A stretch of DNA of 64,000 bases, taken from Crossiella sp. SN42 (GTDB lineage: Bacteria > Actinomycetota > Actinomycetes > Mycobacteriales > Pseudonocardiaceae). The position numbers and the translations under genes are program-made. The notes beneath the pieces were generated by a model. That model saw only the letters and a program-made list of their open reading frames with translations. It had not been told where the DNA came from and did no database searches. Of this stretch, positions 58,028-64,000 are shown piece after piece. The stretch is taken from contig NZ_JAMHIV010000016.1 of NCBI RefSeq assembly GCF_023897065.1, positions 124,001 through 188,000 on the forward strand. The letters are read 5' to 3'. Every line of letters begins with the position of its first letter. Position 1 is the stretch's first letter.

Positions 58028-58348
58028 GTGGACGAGGAAACCATGGAACGGGTGCGCAGCGCCGTGCAGTCCATCCCGGCCGGACAGGTGGCCACCTACG
58101 GCGATGTGGCCGATGTGTCGCGGGCGCCGTCGCCGCGGCTGGTGGGCCGGGTGCTGGCCGAGGACGGGCACGACCTGCCCTGGCACCGGGTGTTGCGCGC
58201 CAACGGGACCTGCGCCCCGCACCTGGCCCGCGAGCAGCTGGAGCTGCTGCGGGCCGAGGGCGTGCTGGCCGACGACGGGAAGGTCAACCTGCGCAAGTAC
58301 CGCTGGGAGGCGGTGCCGGGGCCGGAGGAGCCTCCTGGTCTGTTCTAG
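58028..58348 (+). CDS. alkyltransferase-like (ATL) protein, MGMT family without catalytic Cys
   Basis: The protein has the MGMT DNA-binding domain (GQVATYGDVADVSRAPSPRLVGRVLAE) but reads PWHRVLRANG where the active alkyltransferase has PCHRV, so Trp replaces the acceptor Cys. ATL proteins bind O6-alkylguanine without repairing it and channel it to nucleotide excision repair. GTG 58028 is preferred; GTG 58010 adds six residues. It lies 31 bp after the NACHT gene and overlaps the convergent pirin gene by 4 bp. Confidence 0.88.
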   Translation: MDEETMERVRSAVQSIPAGQVATYGDVADVSRAPSPRLVGRVLAEDGHDLPWHRVLRANGTCAPHLAREQLELLRAEGVLADDGKVNLRKYRWEAVPGPEEPPGLF

Positions 58349-59334
58349 ATCCGTTCGTCGGTCGCGCCCGGGTGCGGCACGTGCTGTGGCTGGAAGGTGG
58401 CCAGGCGACCCGCCTGGTAGTCCTCCACCGCCTCGATGATCTCGGCACGGGTGTTCATCACGAACGGGCCGTAGCGCGCGACCGGCTCGTTGATCGGCCT
58501 GCCGCCGAGCACCAGCACCTCCCAGCCCTGCCCACTGGCCTGTGGCTGGGTGTCGCCCGCCCGCAGGGTGACCGCGGACCCGTGGCCGAGCACCGCGAGC
58601 TGGCCCTCTTCCAGGGGCTTGGCCTCCGCGCCGACCGTGCCGCGGCCGGAGAGCACGTAGACGAGCGCGTTGAAGTTCTCCGGCCAGGGCAGGTCGAGCC
58701 GCGCGCCGGGGCTGACCGTGGCGTGCAGGTAGGTGATCGGGGTCCAGGTGACGCCCGGACCGGCGTGCCCGTCCAGCTCACCCGCGATCACCCGCACCAG
58801 CGCGCCACCGTCCACACTGGACACCAGGCCGACGTCGCGGGCGCCGATGTCCTGGTACCGCGGCGGTGTCCACTTCAGCGAGCGGGGCAGGTTCACCCAC
58901 AGCTGCACCCCGTGGAACAGCCCGCCCCTGGTCACCAGCTCCTCGGTGGGCAGCTCGCTGTGCAGCACCCCGGCGCCCGCGGTCATCCACTGGGTCTGGC
59001 CGTCCGCGATCACCCCGCCGCCACCGGTGGAGTCGGCGTGCTGCCAGGCCCCGTCGATGACGTAGGTGACCGTCTCGAACCCGCGGTGCGGGTGCCAGGG
59101 CGCGCCCTTGGCCTCCCCCGGCGCGTACTCCACCGCGCCGAGGTGGTCCAGCATCAGGAACGGGTCGGCCATGGCCAGGTCCACCCCGGGGAAGGGCCGC
59201 CGGACCGCGAAGCCCTCGCCCTCCACCGAGTGCGTGGCGTGCACCGTGCGCAGCACCGGCCGCCAGGCGGTGAGCTCCTGGGGCAGCTCGGGCAGGCGGG
59301 GCAGGGTCAGGGTGTCGGCGGTGACGGCTGGCAT
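58345..59334 (-). CDS. pirin family bicupin protein
   Basis: The N-terminal cupin has the pirin metal signature WHPHRGFETVTYVIDGAWQHADS (the H-x-H, E/H set), followed by WMTAGAGVLHSELP and a second cupin LNALVYVLSGRGTVGAE-like segment. The 329-residue length is normal. Pirins act as quercetinase-like dioxygenases or Fe-dependent regulators; the role here is unknown. It is monocistronic, with a possible promoter in 59335-59404. Confidence 0.92.
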   Translation of the reverse strand: MPAVTADTLTLPRLPELPQELTAWRPVLRTVHATHSVEGEGFAVRRPFPGVDLAMADPFLMLDHLGAVEYAPGEAKGAPWHPHRGFETVTYVIDGAWQHADSTGGGGVIADGQTQWMTAGAGVLHSELPTEELVTRGGLFHGVQLWVNLPRSLKWTPPRYQDIGARDVGLVSSVDGGALVRVIAGELDGHAGPGVTWTPITYLHATVSPGARLDLPWPENFNALVYVLSGRGTVGAEAKPLEEGQLAVLGHGSAVTLRAGDTQPQASGQGWEVLVLGGRPINEPVARYGPFVMNTRAEIIEAVEDYQAGRLATFQPQHVPHPGATDERI

Positions 59335-59404
59335 GGCTGCCTCCTCGGTCCCCGGCCGCCTCAGCCGGCGGCCGCTGCCCCCGTCAACTAAGTTGACGCT
59401 TCAA

Positions 59405-59815
59405 CTATTCCATCCTGGTCTGGGTCAGCCGCCAGTGGTTGCCGAAGGGGTCGCGCAGGCCGACGTCGATGCCGTAGTCGTGCTGTTCCGGCTCGCCGAT
59501 GAACTCCACGCCCTTGGCCGAGAGCTCCCGGTAGGTGGCCCAGACGTCCTTGGTGCCGAAGCCGCCTGGACACAGCAGGCCCGCGGCCATCAGCTGGCGG
59601 AGGTGGGCCGCGCTGGCCTCGTCCACCAGCGGGGGCGCCGGCAGGTTCAGCGCGATGGGCACCTGCGGGGCTTCCGGGGCGGTGACCGACACCCAGCGCA
59701 TGTGCTCGAACTGGACGTCGCCGTGCGGCGCGAATCCCAGCTTGTTGACGTAGAAGTCCAGTGCCTGGTCCTGGTCGGCGACCCAGACGTGCACCATGTT
59801 GACGGCAGTGATCAT
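59405..59815 (-). CDS. VOC (glyoxalase/bleomycin-resistance-like) family protein
   Basis: MITAVNMVHVWVADQDQALDFYVNKLGF and the second half SAKGVEFIGEPEQHDYGIDVGLRDPFGNHWRL form the paired beta-alpha-beta-beta-beta modules of VOC proteins, with His and Glu-type metal ligands. ATG 59815 overlaps the AraC-type regulator stop by 4 bp, so the pair is co-expressed. Substrate unknown; such AraC-VOC pairs are common in actinobacteria. Confidence 0.9.
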   Translation of the reverse strand: MITAVNMVHVWVADQDQALDFYVNKLGFAPHGDVQFEHMRWVSVTAPEAPQVPIALNLPAPPLVDEASAAHLRQLMAAGLLCPGGFGTKDVWATYRELSAKGVEFIGEPEQHDYGIDVGLRDPFGNHWRLTQTRME

Positions 59816-60252
59816 GCGGTCACGGTAGCCAGGCCGGGTGCGCCGGGGCTTCTCCAAAACTGCTCTTCACGCGGACGGCTCATGGCCCGGACGAAGCAGC
59901 CGGGCACCGGGCCGTAGCCGGGGTGCGCGCGGGCCCGGTAGGCGCTCGGGCTCTCCCCGACGAAGCGGCGGAACTGGGTGCTGAAGGAGCCGAGGCTGGT
60001 GAAGCCGACCGCGAGACAGACCTCGGTGACGCTGGTCCGGCCCGCGCGGAGCAGGGTTTTCGCCCGTTCCATCCGGCGGGTGAGCAGGTACCGGTGCGGG
60101 GTCTCGCCGAAGGCGGCCTTGAAGCGGCGGCTGAAGTGGGACGGGGACACCGCGGCCGCCCTGGCCAGCGCCGGGATGTCCAGCGGCTCGGCGTAGGCGG
60201 TGTCGATCAGGTCGCGGGCCCGCAGCAGGTGCCGGGTCAGTGGCGCGTCCAT
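59812..60252 (-). CDS. AraC-type regulator, HTH domain only
   Basis: A 146-residue protein that is mostly the double helix-turn-helix of AraC regulators (LDIPALARAAAVSPSHFSRRFKAAFGETPHRYL then VTEVCLAVGFTSLGSFSTQFRRFVGESPSAYR). It has a short C-terminal extension and no N-terminal ligand domain. It resembles MarA/SoxS-type single-domain activators in layout. It probably regulates itself and the coupled VOC gene. Confidence 0.92.
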   Translation of the reverse strand: MDAPLTRHLLRARDLIDTAYAEPLDIPALARAAAVSPSHFSRRFKAAFGETPHRYLLTRRMERAKTLLRAGRTSVTEVCLAVGFTSLGSFSTQFRRFVGESPSAYRARAHPGYGPVPGCFVRAMSRPREEQFWRSPGAPGLATVTA

Positions 60253-60273
60253 GCGGGCATTGTCGCGCCGGGG

Positions 60274-60933
60274 TCAGACAGTCGCGGCCAGGTAGCGGTG
60301 CACGACCAAGTCGACCACCCGGTCGTGCGCGCCGAGTGGTTCGGCCACCACCGCGTGCCCGGCCACCCGCAGCGCCTGGTGGAACAGCCCGGGAGCGAGC
60401 AGCCAGGAGGCCACCGAGACCCGGCGGCCGGTGCGGCGGGCCGCCTCCAGCGCGGTGCCCAGGCCGGGGGCGGCGGTGGTCACGTAGCCAACCTCCACCT
60501 GATCGCCCAACCGGTCGCTCAGCTGGGCGGCGGCCGCCCGGACCTCGGTCAGCGCGCCCTCGTCCGAGGAGCCCGCCGCACCGAGCACCACCGCGTCGCC
60601 GGGTCGCCAGCCCGCTTCGACCAGGCGCAGGGCGGCCAGTGCGACCAGTTCTGGGGCCGCGCCGAAGGCCGGGGTCACCGTGACGTTGCGGCAGCCGCTG
60701 GCCAGCACCTCGGCAGGCACGTCCACCCGGACGTGGTAGCCGCTGGCCAGGAACGCCGGCACCACCACCGCGTCGTCTGCCAGCACCTCGGACAGCCGGG
60801 GCTCGCGGACATCGGCGTAGGCGACGGTGACCGGCTGCCCGAGCCTGCGCGCGGTGGCGGCGGCCAGCGCCTCGGTGACCAGCGCGCCCGCCGGGTCCTT
60901 GGTGCCGTGCGCGATGAGCACCAGGGGTCTCAT
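60274..60933 (-). CDS. CbiX-type sirohydrochlorin chelatase
   Basis: Duplicated chelatase halves are visible: LVLIAHGTKDPAGALV with the conserved His, VVVPAFLASGYHVRVD with a second His, then VVLGAAGSSDEGALTEVRA and SWLLAPGLFHQALR. The product inserts a metal into sirohydrochlorin; next to nirBD this suggests iron insertion to make siroheme for nitrite reductase. It overlaps the upstream uroporphyrinogen synthase gene by 4 bp (ATGA). Confidence 0.9.
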   Translation of the reverse strand: MRPLVLIAHGTKDPAGALVTEALAAATARRLGQPVTVAYADVREPRLSEVLADDAVVVPAFLASGYHVRVDVPAEVLASGCRNVTVTPAFGAAPELVALAALRLVEAGWRPGDAVVLGAAGSSDEGALTEVRAAAAQLSDRLGDQVEVGYVTTAAPGLGTALEAARRTGRRVSVASWLLAPGLFHQALRVAGHAVVAEPLGAHDRVVDLVVHRYLAATV

Positions 60934-62075
60934 CGCAGCGCTCCGGCCGGGGTGTCCAGCGGGATCCGGTAGCCGCGCTTGACCACGGTCTGGATCAGCC
61001 GGGGCTCGCCGAGGGCGGTGCGCAGCCTGCCCACCGCGGTCTCCACCGCGTGCTCCTCGCCGCCGGTGGGCAGCGCGGCCAGCAGCTCGGCCCTGGGCAC
61101 CACCTTGCCGGAGTGCCGGACCAGCGCGCGCAGCACGGCCATCGGGGCGGGCGCGACCGGGCGGTACTCGCCGTCGACCAGCACCGCCTGGCCGCGTAGC
61201 TCCAGGTCCTTCCCGGCCACCCGGAGCCGGGGCGCGCGGGCGGCCAGCTCGGTGCCCAGGTGACGGGCCAGCGCGCCGATCCGGCCACGGTCGGGGGCCA
61301 CCACCGGGACGCCCGCGGCGACCAGCGGGGCGGCGGTGATCGAGCCGACGCAGGCGACCAGCACCTGGGTGCGCAGTGCCTCGATCAGCTCGGCGCGGCG
61401 GCCGCGGAGTTCCGCGTGCGCCAACAGGTTCGCCGCGGCCGGCGCGCTGGTGAAGGCCAGCGCGTCCACCTGGCCGAGGCCGATCGCGTCCAGCAGGCGG
61501 TCCAGCGGGGCCAGGTCGGTGGGGCGGGACCAGCGGTAGACCGGCACCGGCACGACTTCGGCGCCGGCCGCGCGCAGCGGTTCGACCACCTCCGGCACGG
61601 GCGCGCCGTGTTCCTGCACCGCGATCCGGCGGCCGCGCACGCCGGTGGCCAGCAGGTGGGCCAGCAGGTCCGCGTTGGACTCCGAGGCGGGCGAGAAGGC
61701 CTCGGTCAGTCCGGCGGCCCTGATCGCGCCGCGCGCCTTGGGGCCGCGGGCGAGCACGGTGGCGCCGGCCAGCCGCTGCCGCAGCGCGGCGGCCAGGCCC
61801 CAGCCCTCAGCGGCCTCCAGCCAGCCGCGGAAGCCGATCGCGGTGGTGGCCACCACCACGTCCACCGGGTTGTCCAGCACCGCCCTGGTGGCGCCGATCA
61901 GCTCGGCGTCATCGGCCAGCGGGGTGATCCGGATCGCCGGGGCGTGCAGCACGGTGGCGCCCCGGCGTTCCAGTAGTGCGGCCAGCTCCTCGGCCCGGCG
62001 AGCGGCGGTCAGGCCGATCGTGAACCCGGCGAGGGCGGGCAGCGCACCGTCCACAGAGGACGGTGTGCTGTTCAC
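60930..62075 (-). CDS. uroporphyrinogen-III synthase fused to a winged-helix DNA-binding domain
   Basis: Residues ~15-260 form the HemD fold (GFTIGLTAARRAEELAALLERRGA, VDALAFTSAPAAANLL). Residues ~285-375 form a trans_reg_C-type winged helix (VLRALVRHSGKVVPRAELLAALPTG ... HAVETAVGRLRTALGEPRLIQTVVKRGYRI). This fusion is known in actinobacteria and suggests an enzyme-regulator linking tetrapyrrole synthesis with nitrogen genes. GTG 62075 overlaps the nirD stop (GTGA); the longer frame upstream is antisense to nirD. Confidence 0.92.
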   Translation of the reverse strand: MNSTPSSVDGALPALAGFTIGLTAARRAEELAALLERRGATVLHAPAIRITPLADDAELIGATRAVLDNPVDVVVATTAIGFRGWLEAAEGWGLAAALRQRLAGATVLARGPKARGAIRAAGLTEAFSPASESNADLLAHLLATGVRGRRIAVQEHGAPVPEVVEPLRAAGAEVVPVPVYRWSRPTDLAPLDRLLDAIGLGQVDALAFTSAPAAANLLAHAELRGRRAELIEALRTQVLVACVGSITAAPLVAAGVPVVAPDRGRIGALARHLGTELAARAPRLRVAGKDLELRGQAVLVDGEYRPVAPAPMAVLRALVRHSGKVVPRAELLAALPTGGEEHAVETAVGRLRTALGEPRLIQTVVKRGYRIPLDTPAGALR

Positions 62076-62410
62076 GGCAGCTCCACGTAGACGGTGCCCG
62101 CGTCCACTTTCACCGCGTAGCGCGGCAGCGACACCGCCGCGTTGTCCAGGCACTCGCCGGTGCGCAGGGCGAAGGGCTGCTTGTGCATGGGCGAGGTGAC
62201 CACCGGCTCGCCCGCCCGGTCGCCGACGATGCCACGGGAGATCACCGCGGCCTGGCTGAACGGGTCCACGTTGCCCAGCGCGTGCACCTCCCCGTCGTGC
62301 GTGCGGAACAGCGCGACCTGCGCGCCACCCGGCAGCAGGGCGGCGGCGCCGCGCTCGGGAAGCAGGGCGGTGTAGCGGCACACCGGCACCCAGGCGTCGA
62401 TAGCGGTCAT
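62072..62410 (-). CDS. nirD: NirD, small subunit of assimilatory NADH nitrite reductase
   Basis: A 112-residue Rieske-like fold lacking the full Cys/His cluster motif, as in NirD: WVPVCRYTALLPERGAAALLPGGAQVALFRT, ALGNVDPFSQAAVISRGIVGD, VVTSPMHKQPFALRTGECLD. The ATG at 62410 overlaps the nirB stop by 4 bp. It partners NirB in reducing nitrite to ammonium. Confidence 0.95.
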   Translation of the reverse strand: MTAIDAWVPVCRYTALLPERGAAALLPGGAQVALFRTHDGEVHALGNVDPFSQAAVISRGIVGDRAGEPVVTSPMHKQPFALRTGECLDNAAVSLPRYAVKVDAGTVYVELP

Positions 62411-64000
62411 CGTGCAGTCACCTCCGGTATACCCAGCCGCACGGGCACGGGCTGCCCGCGCTCGCTGCGGAACGAGATGCTCGGATCGGGTGTGCCGGGC
62501 GCGTTGACGAAGGAGGCGAAGCGGCTCAGCTTCTCCTCGTCCTCCAGCACCCCGCGCCACTCGTCCGTGTAGTTCTCCACGTGCCGCGCCATCGCGGTCT
62601 CCAGCTCCTCGGCGATGCCGAGGCTGTCCTCGACGATCACCGCGCGCAGGTGGTCCAGGCCGCCGTCCATGGCCTCGACCCAGCTCGCGGTGCGCTGCAA
62701 GCGGTCCGCGGTGCGCACGTAGAACATCAGGAACCGGTCGATCAGCCGGATCAGCGTCTCCCGGTCCACGTCGGCGGCCAGCAGTTCGGCGTGCCGGGGC
62801 GTGAAGCCGCCGTTGCCGCCCACGTAGAGGTTCCAGCCCTCCTCGGTGGCGATCACGCCGAAGTCCTTGCTCCTGGCCTCCGCGCATTCCCTGGCACAGC
62901 CGGAAACCCCGGCCTTGATCTTGTGCGGGGAGCGCAGGCCGCGGTAGCGCAGCTCCAGCTCCACCGCCAGGCCGACGGAGTCCTGCACGCCGTAGCGGCA
63001 CCAGGTGTCGCCCACGCAGGACTTCACCGTGCGCAGCGCCTTGCCGTAGGCGTGCCCGGACTCGAACCCGGCGTCCACCAGCCGCCGCCAGATCAGCGGC
63101 AACTGGTCCACGGTGGCCCCGAACAGGTCGATCCGCTGCCCGCCGGTGATCTTGGTGTAGAGGTCGAAGTCCCTGGCCACCTCGGCGATGACGAGCAGCT
63201 TGGCCGGGGTGATCTCGCCGCCGGGGATGCGCGGCACCACCGAGTAGGTGCCGTTGCGCTGGATGTTGGCCAGGAAGTGGTCGTTGGTGTCCTGCAAGGA
63301 GGCCTGCTCGCCGTCGAGCACGTGCGGGGAGCCCAGCGAGGCCAGGATGGAGGCCACCACCGGCTTGCAGATGTCGCAGCCGCGGCCGGCGCCGTGCTTG
63401 CCGACCAGCTCGCTGAAGGTGCGGATGCCGGTGGCGCGCACGATCTCGAACAGCTCGGCGCGGGAGTGCGCGAAGTGCTCGCACAGCGCGGTGGACTGCT
63501 CCACCCCGCAGGCGGTGAGCAGCTGCTTGAGCATGGGCACGCAGGAGCCGCAGCCGGTGCCCGCCTTGGTGCAGGACTTCAGCGAGGGCACGTCCGCGCA
63601 GCCGTCCTCGGTGATGGCGCAGCGGATCTGCGCCTTGGTCACCGCGTGGCAGGAGCAGACCTGGGCGTCATCGGGCATCGCGCCGATGCCGACCCCGCCG
63701 CCGGAGCTCGGCCCGGCCAGCAGCGCGCCGGGTTCGCCGGGCAGCGCGCGGCCGACCAGCGGGCGCAGCAGCGCGTAGGCCGAGGCGTCGCCCACCAGCA
63801 CGCCGCCGAGCAGGGTGGAGGCGTCGTCGGAGACCACGAGCTTCTGGTAGCGGCCGGACACCGGGTCGCTGTGCACGACCTCCAGGGCGTTGGGCGCGGT
63901 GGCGTGCGCGTCGCCGAAGCTGGCCACGTCCACGCCGAGCAGCTTGAGCTTGGTGGAGGTGTCCGCCCCGGTGAACTCGGCCGCGCCGCCCAGCAGCCGG
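62407..64000 (-). CDS. nirB: NirB, large subunit of NADH nitrite reductase, 5' end beyond window
   Basis: The frame is open to the right edge and homologous sequence continues upstream of the first internal GTG (ADTSTKLKLLGVDVASFGDAHA), so the gene is truncated by the window. Visible parts are the end of the FAD/NADH region, a BFD-like [2Fe-2S] domain (CSCHAVTK ... SCTKAGTGCGSC), then the siroheme/[4Fe-4S] reductase domains with SCVGDTWCRYG and GVSGCARECAEA cysteines. It heads a nirB-nirD-hemD/wHTH-cbiX operon that supplies both enzyme and siroheme. Confidence 0.95.
   Translation of the reverse strand, partial: RLLGGAAEFTGADTSTKLKLLGVDVASFGDAHATAPNALEVVHSDPVSGRYQKLVVSDDASTLLGGVLVGDASAYALLRPLVGRALPGEPGALLAGPSSGGGVGIGAMPDDAQVCSCHAVTKAQIRCAITEDGCADVPSLKSCTKAGTGCGSCVPMLKQLLTACGVEQSTALCEHFAHSRAELFEIVRATGIRTFSELVGKHGAGRGCDICKPVVASILASLGSPHVLDGEQASLQDTNDHFLANIQRNGTYSVVPRIPGGEITPAKLLVIAEVARDFDLYTKITGGQRIDLFGATVDQLPLIWRRLVDAGFESGHAYGKALRTVKSCVGDTWCRYGVQDSVGLAVELELRYRGLRSPHKIKAGVSGCARECAEARSKDFGVIATEEGWNLYVGGNGGFTPRHAELLAADVDRETLIRLIDRFLMFYVRTADRLQRTASWVEAMDGGLDHLRAVIVEDSLGIAEELETAMARHVENYTDEWRGVLEDEEKLSRFASFVNAPGTPDPSISFRSERGQPVPVRLGIPEVTAR

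Overview
The window is about 72% GC, with dense actinobacterial-style genes, frequent GTG starts and 4-bp GTGA/ATGA overlaps. It carries an initiator tRNA with the actinobacterial C1/U72 end, WhiB7, AdnAB, UvrD2, an ESX-associated EspG-type protein and a 2-methylisoborneol (2-MIB) pathway. Together these point to a filamentous actinomycete, most likely of the Pseudonocardiaceae; the genus cannot be fixed from the window alone.

Layout. 0-3.4 kb: the 3' end of an AraC regulator, a small zinc-ribbon gene, and a divergent cytochrome P450/TetR pair sharing a double palindromic operator. 3.4-26 kb: a conserved actinobacterial core block whose order I recall as matching the Mycobacterium tuberculosis Rv3193c-Rv3200c region: UPF0182 membrane protein, Lon/PDZ protease, DUF2342 metalloprotease, ThiF-like protein, ABC1 kinase, whiB7 with an attenuated leader, uvrD2, nudC. 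Inserted near it are a GH5-like secreted hydrolase, a LuxR response regulator, a methyltransferase, two M16 peptidases and a DUF2207 protein. 26-39 kb: tandem zinc metallopeptidases, an AbiE toxin-antitoxin pair, an EspG-like gene, a two-component system divergent from a DUF5666 gene, an RCK potassium channel and several secreted or hypothetical proteins. 39-45.9 kb: the adnAB helicase-nuclease operon.

46.5-54.7 kb is the most interesting region: one tightly packed plus-strand operon. It encodes two paralogous family 2B encapsulin shell proteins (HK97 fold with an inserted cyclic-nucleotide-binding-like domain), two adjacent single-domain terpene synthases that look like the N- and C-terminal halves of geosmin synthase split into overlapping genes, a GPP C-methyltransferase, a 2-MIB synthase with a disordered Ala/Pro N-terminus, and a polyprenyl diphosphate synthase. 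The genes read as a complete route from isoprenoid precursors to 2-MIB, plus a germacradienol/geosmin-type branch, all linked to a protein nanocompartment with two shell types. A NACHT-LRR (NLR-like) STAND NTPase follows 94 bp downstream on the same strand.

58-64 kb: an alkyltransferase-like DNA repair protein, a pirin, a VOC/AraC pair, and a siroheme/nitrite-reduction operon (nirB-nirD-uroporphyrinogen III synthase/wHTH-CbiX) that runs off the right edge. A dispersed 13-bp inverted repeat, GTCCAC-W-GTGGAC, recurs inside many unrelated coding sequences.
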